Program-made: the position numbers and the translations under genes | The notes under the pieces: model-generated | Databases searched by the model: none | What the model saw: the letters and a program-made list of their open reading frames with translations, nothing else | Told to the model about the DNA's origin: nothing | From: Arthrobacter sp. 135MFCol5.1 | GTDB taxonomy: Bacteria; Actinomycetota; Actinomycetes; Actinomycetales; Micrococcaceae | Assembly (NCBI RefSeq): GCF_000374865.1 | Contig: NZ_KB895464.1 | Coordinates: 1-64,000 of the forward strand | Reading direction: 5' to 3' | Length of the DNA: 64,000 nucleotides | Shown: piece by piece, positions 60,906-64,000 of the stretch | How the letters are laid out: each line of letters begins with the position of its first letter | Numbering within the stretch: the first letter of the stretch is position 1

Positions 60906-62430
60906 CAGCCTCAAAAAACGCCCGGAGCGCACCGCGCGGGTCGGCCTCGAGGCGCGTCTCGTCGTCGAACACCATGGTGCTGCGTCCGTGCCCGTACTCG
61001 GGCCATGCCAGCTGGGCCGTGTCCGGTGACCCCGTCCGCGCAAAAGCTGCCCAGGCCCCGCTCATGGCGCCGCTGAGCCGGCGTGGTGCGCTGCCGCGGG
61101 TGAGGAAAGCCGCCGCCGGTGCGTCCAGGTGCCGGAAGACGAACGGGATTTCCAGGGCATGGCAGGCCCCGAGCTTGCCGCCCATGGCCGGGCTGCGCCA
61201 CGTGAACAGGTAGGCGAAGCTCTTCCCGGCGGCGCCCGCCGCGCGCCGTGCCGCCAGGAGCCGGTTGCTGGGCTGCCGGTACAGGGAATCGGCAATGGCG
61301 GATTCCAGGAGCTCCTTGCCTGCCGGTCCACGCTGCAGCACCTCCTCCAGCGCGTCCGCGTATCCGGCGGCATGGGCGGCAGGAATCCCGGCCGCGGCAA
61401 GGACGGCGGCGGCACGCTCCGGGTATCCGGGGTCGGCCGGCGAAGGCGGGCGCATCTCCACCGCAAACGATCCCTCGTTGAGGTTGGTTCCGATCAGCAG
61501 GTCGACGCCGCTGTTCACCCCGTTCCGGACCGCGTCGAGCGGCGGCGCCGGCAATGACGGCGTCCCCACTGTCGGCTGGAAGGGGAGCGGGACTGCGTAG
61601 GACTGCGCGGCGAAACGCTTCTCAAGGCCTTTTTGCGCTGCCAGCAGCTGCTCCGCCGGGAGGGTGAGGAGTTCCGCTGCAGACGAGGGGGCCAGGCCGC
61701 ACAGGTCAAGGAATGCCGCGCTGATCCGCGCGGACTCCTCCGGTTGGCGGAAGCGCTCGGCCGTTCCGCTTTGCATGATGGCCCGGCGGAACAGCCCTTC
61801 CGATGCCGGCATCCCCAGCAGGGTGCCAATCGCCGCGGCTCCTGCCGACTCGCCAAAAATGGTCACGTTCCCCGGGTCGCCGCCGAAGGCGCCAATGTTG
61901 CGGCGGACCCAGCGAAGGGCCTCCAGCTGGTCCAGCAATGCAACGTTGGACGAGTCGACGTACCCGTCCCCCAGCAGGTCCGCCAGGTGCAGGAAGCCCA
62001 GCGCGCCGAGCCTGTAATTGATGGACACCACCACCGCGCCCGCCGCGGCGGCGAGCCTGGCGCCGTCGTACATGGCATCGCTGTTGGCGCCCAGCAGGTA
62101 CGCACCGCCGTGGATCCAAACCATCACCGGCCGCGCCTGGCCGCCGGTTTCCGGCACCCAGACGTTCAGGTTCAGGCAGCCGTCTTCGCTCCACCTCCGC
62201 GGCACGGCACCTGGATGTGCCGGGGATTCGGGGTTTTGCGGTGCCGCAGGCCCGGCGGCGGTGCAGTCCAGCACCCCGTCCCACGACTCCAGCGGCACGG
62301 GCGGGCGGAAGCGGTTCACGCCCGACGGCGGCCCGGCGTACGGGATGCCAAGGAAGCGGTGGACGGTGGTCCCGTCAGTTCCGAGGGAGGTGCCGCGAAG
62401 GGAACCGCCGGGGGTGGAGAGGAGGGTCAT
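60883..62430 (-). CDS. Type B carboxylesterase/lipase
   Basis: A 515-residue alpha/beta-hydrolase of the carboxylesterase/cholinesterase family. EDGCLNLNVWVPE is the type-B signature, WIHGGAYLLGANS the oxyanion loop, and FGESAGAAAIG holds the nucleophile Ser. The acid Glu is probably in GTNLNEGSFAVEM and the His in KLGACHALEIPFVF. No signal peptide, so intracellular. Leaderless promoter: TAACCT, 7 nt, ATG 62430. The 3' ends of this gene and the SRPBCC gene overlap by 23 nt. Confidence 0.9.
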   Translation of the reverse strand: MTLLSTPGGSLRGTSLGTDGTTVHRFLGIPYAGPPSGVNRFRPPVPLESWDGVLDCTAAGPAAPQNPESPAHPGAVPRRWSEDGCLNLNVWVPETGGQARPVMVWIHGGAYLLGANSDAMYDGARLAAAAGAVVVSINYRLGALGFLHLADLLGDGYVDSSNVALLDQLEALRWVRRNIGAFGGDPGNVTIFGESAGAAAIGTLLGMPASEGLFRRAIMQSGTAERFRQPEESARISAAFLDLCGLAPSSAAELLTLPAEQLLAAQKGLEKRFAAQSYAVPLPFQPTVGTPSLPAPPLDAVRNGVNSGVDLLIGTNLNEGSFAVEMRPPSPADPGYPERAAAVLAAAGIPAAHAAGYADALEEVLQRGPAGKELLESAIADSLYRQPSNRLLAARRAAGAAGKSFAYLFTWRSPAMGGKLGACHALEIPFVFRHLDAPAAAFLTRGSAPRRLSGAMSGAWAAFARTGSPDTAQLAWPEYGHGRSTMVFDDETRLEADPRGALRAFFEAVSPLPAS

Positions 62431-62437
62431 GGTTGAC

Positions 62438-62443
62438 AGGTTA
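62438..62443 (-). promoter_or_regulatory. -10 box of a leaderless promoter for the esterase
   Basis: Minus-strand TAACCT, 7 nt, then the ATG whose first base is 62430. Confidence 0.5.
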
Positions 62444-62481
62444 CGTCGCCGGGGAGGCCCACGGCTTCCCCGGGGGCCTGC

Positions 62482-62778
62482 CTAGCTTTGCAGGCCTCCC
62501 GACGGGGAGTCCTTTCCGGTGTGCACGAGGAGCAGGGCGGAACTGCTCAGTGGTGCCCGGAGCGGCAGCCCCCTGGCAGTGCAGTGCTCATTGACGGCCA
62601 ACGACAGGGCGTCCCGTTCCTTCGCCGACAGGGTGGCTTCGCCGGCGCAGTACGCACGGATGAGCTGTTCCGAGGCGTCGCCGCCCAGCCCCACGAACTC
62701 AATCCACAGCTGCCAGATATCCAGCCGGTGCTCCTTGATGACGGCCCCCGTCAGGGCTTGCTGGTCCACGGCATCCAT
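62482..62778 (-). CDS. Hypothetical protein (98 residues)
   Basis: Not recognised. Mostly helical in appearance (QQALTGAVIKEHRLDIWQLW), with two cysteines and an ordinary charge balance. TAGGAC ends 6 nt before the ATG, a near-match to the leaderless pattern. It stands alone between the esterase and the divergent ATPase gene. Confidence 0.65.
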   Translation of the reverse strand: MDAVDQQALTGAVIKEHRLDIWQLWIEFVGLGGDASEQLIRAYCAGEATLSAKERDALSLAVNEHCTARGLPLRAPLSSSALLLVHTGKDSPSGGLQS

Positions 62779-62882
62779 TGTCCCGTCCTAGCCTTTGGTA
62801 CACCTGTTCCACTCCACTTCGGAGCGGGACCCGGGATGGATGGGTGAAGTGGAGAAGAATCTTTTCCTGTAAGAATGGGCCC

Positions 62883-63512
62883 ATGCCCCTGCGCTCCTAC
62901 CCGATCCGGCGGCTGGCAGAGGACCCCTCGAACGTCCTTGACCGCGTACGCTGGCCGGCCGTCCTGCCGCCGGTGGCCCAAGTCCTCGACCAGGGGCTCG
63001 ACTTGGGCCCGGCCACCATCCTGGTGGGTGAGAACGGCTCGGGTAAATCCACGCTGGTGGAAGGCATCGCGCTCGCCTACGGGCTGTCCCCGGAGGGCGG
63101 TTCCACGGGCGCCAGGCACACCACCCGGCCTACTGAGTCCGTCCTCAGCGACCATTTGCAGCTGGTCCGGAACCCGGGCGCCACCCGGCGGGGCTACTTT
63201 CTCCGGGCCGAGACAATGCACGGGCTGTACACCTACCTGGAAAAGAATCCCAGCACGTTCACGCCGGACATCCCGTTCCATGACATGTCCCATGGCGAGT
63301 CCTTCCTGCAGTTGGCAGCCGACCGGTTCCGCGGAGCCGGACTCTGGGTCCTTGACGAACCGGAATCCGCACTGTCCTTTTCGGGCTGCCTGAGCCTCCT
63401 GTCCGTCCTGAAGGAACTGTTGGCCGGCGGCCAGTCCCAGGTGATCATGTCCACCCATTCGCCGCTGCTGGCCGCCTTGCCCGGCGCGACCATCCTGGAA
63501 GCGGGGCCTTAG
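62883..63512 (+). CDS. AAA-family (SMC/ABC-like) ATPase, truncated by an amber codon
   Basis: A 209-residue ATPase as read. Walker A is VGENGSGKSTLVEGIA (about residues 45-60), HGESFLQLA is a signature-like segment, Walker B is GLWVLDEPESALS, and VIMSTHSPLL holds the switch His. The family resembles stand-alone AAA_21-type proteins. The TAG at 63510-63512 sits where a Trp would be expected, and coding similarity continues in the same frame to 63605. AAGAAT ends 6 nt before ATG 62883, so the mRNA is probably leaderless. Confidence 0.8.
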   Translation: MPLRSYPIRRLAEDPSNVLDRVRWPAVLPPVAQVLDQGLDLGPATILVGENGSGKSTLVEGIALAYGLSPEGGSTGARHTTRPTESVLSDHLQLVRNPGATRRGYFLRAETMHGLYTYLEKNPSTFTPDIPFHDMSHGESFLQLAADRFRGAGLWVLDEPESALSFSGCLSLLSVLKELLAGGQSQVIMSTHSPLLAALPGATILEAGP

Positions 63513-63605
63513 GGTTTGCGGTCCCGGTCCTGGGCGGAGCTGGAGCTCGTGGCGAGCTGGCAACGGTTCATGGACTCGCCCGAACGCTACCTCCGCCACC
63601 TCTAG
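63513..63605 (+). pseudogene. Detached C-terminal codons of the AAA ATPase
   Basis: In the same frame after the TAG, 30 sense codons follow (beginning GLRSRSWAELELVASWQRFM, ending SPERYLRHL) and then a proper TAG at 63603-63605. The stretch looks like the usual C-terminus of this ATPase family (WAELELVxxWxxFLxxPERYLRHL as I recall it). Restoring TGG at 63510 would give one 240-residue protein. Confidence 0.7.
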
Positions 63606-63697
63606 CTGCCGGAGGACCTTCGCCCCTAGGCAGGAGAAGGCTCCAAGCGGTCAACTTGATTGTCCGGAACAGGCAGCAATATCAGGAGGCAGGGACA

Positions 63698-63982
63698 ATG
63701 GGCGCGTGCGATGTCTGCGGCAGCAGCAAGGGCCGCATGTTTACCGTCAGTATGGGAAACCAGACCGGCACGTTCGACAGCTTTGAGTGTGCAATCCACA
63801 TGATGGCTCCCGCCTGTGAGCACTGCGGCTGCCGGATCCTGGGCCATCCGGTGGAAAGCGAAGCAGGCATCTACTGCTGCCTCCACTGTGCCAAGGAAGC
63901 GGGAAATCCGCACCAGGCCCCCAAAGCCGAGCACTCCACCGTGGCCGTTCCGGCCCAGGGCGCCGCCGCCGGCCAGGGCTGA
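63698..63982 (+). CDS. Small cysteine-rich protein, prokaryotic metallothionein-like
   Basis: A 94-residue protein with two metal-site-like clusters: CDVCGSS near the N-terminus, and CEHCGCRILGHP followed by YCCLHCAKEAG (about residues 37-70). The latter pattern resembles prokaryotic metallothioneins of the SmtA type (zinc binding), although a zinc-ribbon role in protein interaction is possible. A Pro/Ala-rich tail follows. AGGAGG (63684-63689) stands 8 nt before the ATG, a strong start. Confidence 0.78.
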   Translation: MGACDVCGSSKGRMFTVSMGNQTGTFDSFECAIHMMAPACEHCGCRILGHPVESEAGIYCCLHCAKEAGNPHQAPKAEHSTVAVPAQGAAAGQG

Positions 63983-64000
63983 CCCGGCTGGAAGCCTGGA

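Overview
The window is high-GC DNA with dense, often overlapping genes and actinobacterial hallmarks: DisA, a short-type ArgA, a class F sortase, an ANTAR protein, a sigma/RskA-type anti-sigma pair, and many TANNNT boxes placed 6-7 nt before start codons. Gene content and protein style point to Arthrobacter, Pseudarthrobacter or another Micrococcaceae member; this is judged from the sequence, not from a search.

Layout. 1-2203: an IS3-family insertion sequence with a fold-back left end and a passenger lipoprotein gene. 2264-4934: S9 peptidase and N-acetylglutamate synthase. 5173-7498: PTS-linked dihydroxyacetone kinase dhaKLM. 7568-14550: small and secreted proteins, mutY, disA, a 2H phosphoesterase and prfC. 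14561-24801: a ketoacyl synthase, a partial glucarate pathway (LysR, kdgD, 2-oxoglutarate semialdehyde dehydrogenase), NUDIX, a sensor kinase, radA and a FUSC membrane protein. 25053-31330: phosphate uptake by pstSCAB, then PiT plus its DUF47 partner. 32502-32574: tRNA-Lys(UUU). 33214-37464: LacI regulator, DUF4397 surface protein, sortase, sigma and anti-sigma factors. 37496-41931: GAF/ANTAR protein, GH51 arabinofuranosidase, a HhH-GPD glycosylase and a LacI regulator. 42024-48398: complete urease operon ureABCEFGD plus a nickel permease. 48479-51609: secreted beta-helix protein divergent from a LacI regulator, with two CebR-like boxes between them. 52205-60384: a GntR-controlled catabolic cluster. 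60465-63982: SRPBCC protein, carboxylesterase, small proteins, an ATPase gene broken by an amber codon, and a metallothionein-like protein.

The 52-60 kb cluster encodes an MHS permease, a split transketolase, a TIM-barrel isomerase, an SDR dehydrogenase, a DhaK-DhaL fusion kinase and an RpiB-like isomerase. Palindromes of the form ACTGT-NN-ACAGT lie at the gntR start and at both divergent promoters. The gene set fits uptake of a C4 polyol (threitol or erythritol type), oxidation to a tetrulose, phosphorylation, isomerisation to erythrose-4-phosphate and entry to the pentose phosphate pathway. A branched sugar such as apiose is the main alternative.

The most unusual signal is inside the urease operon. 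Two 74-nt hairpins, before ureF and at the 5' end of ureD, share a 28-nt loop that differs at one base, while their 23-nt arms differ in sequence but keep pairing. Directly downstream of each hairpin, and not upstream, the coding sequence switches for about 270-330 bp to T-ending codons (39 of 110 in ureF, 29 of 89 in ureD) before returning to normal use (7 of 112 and 4 of 89). I know of no described element that does this.
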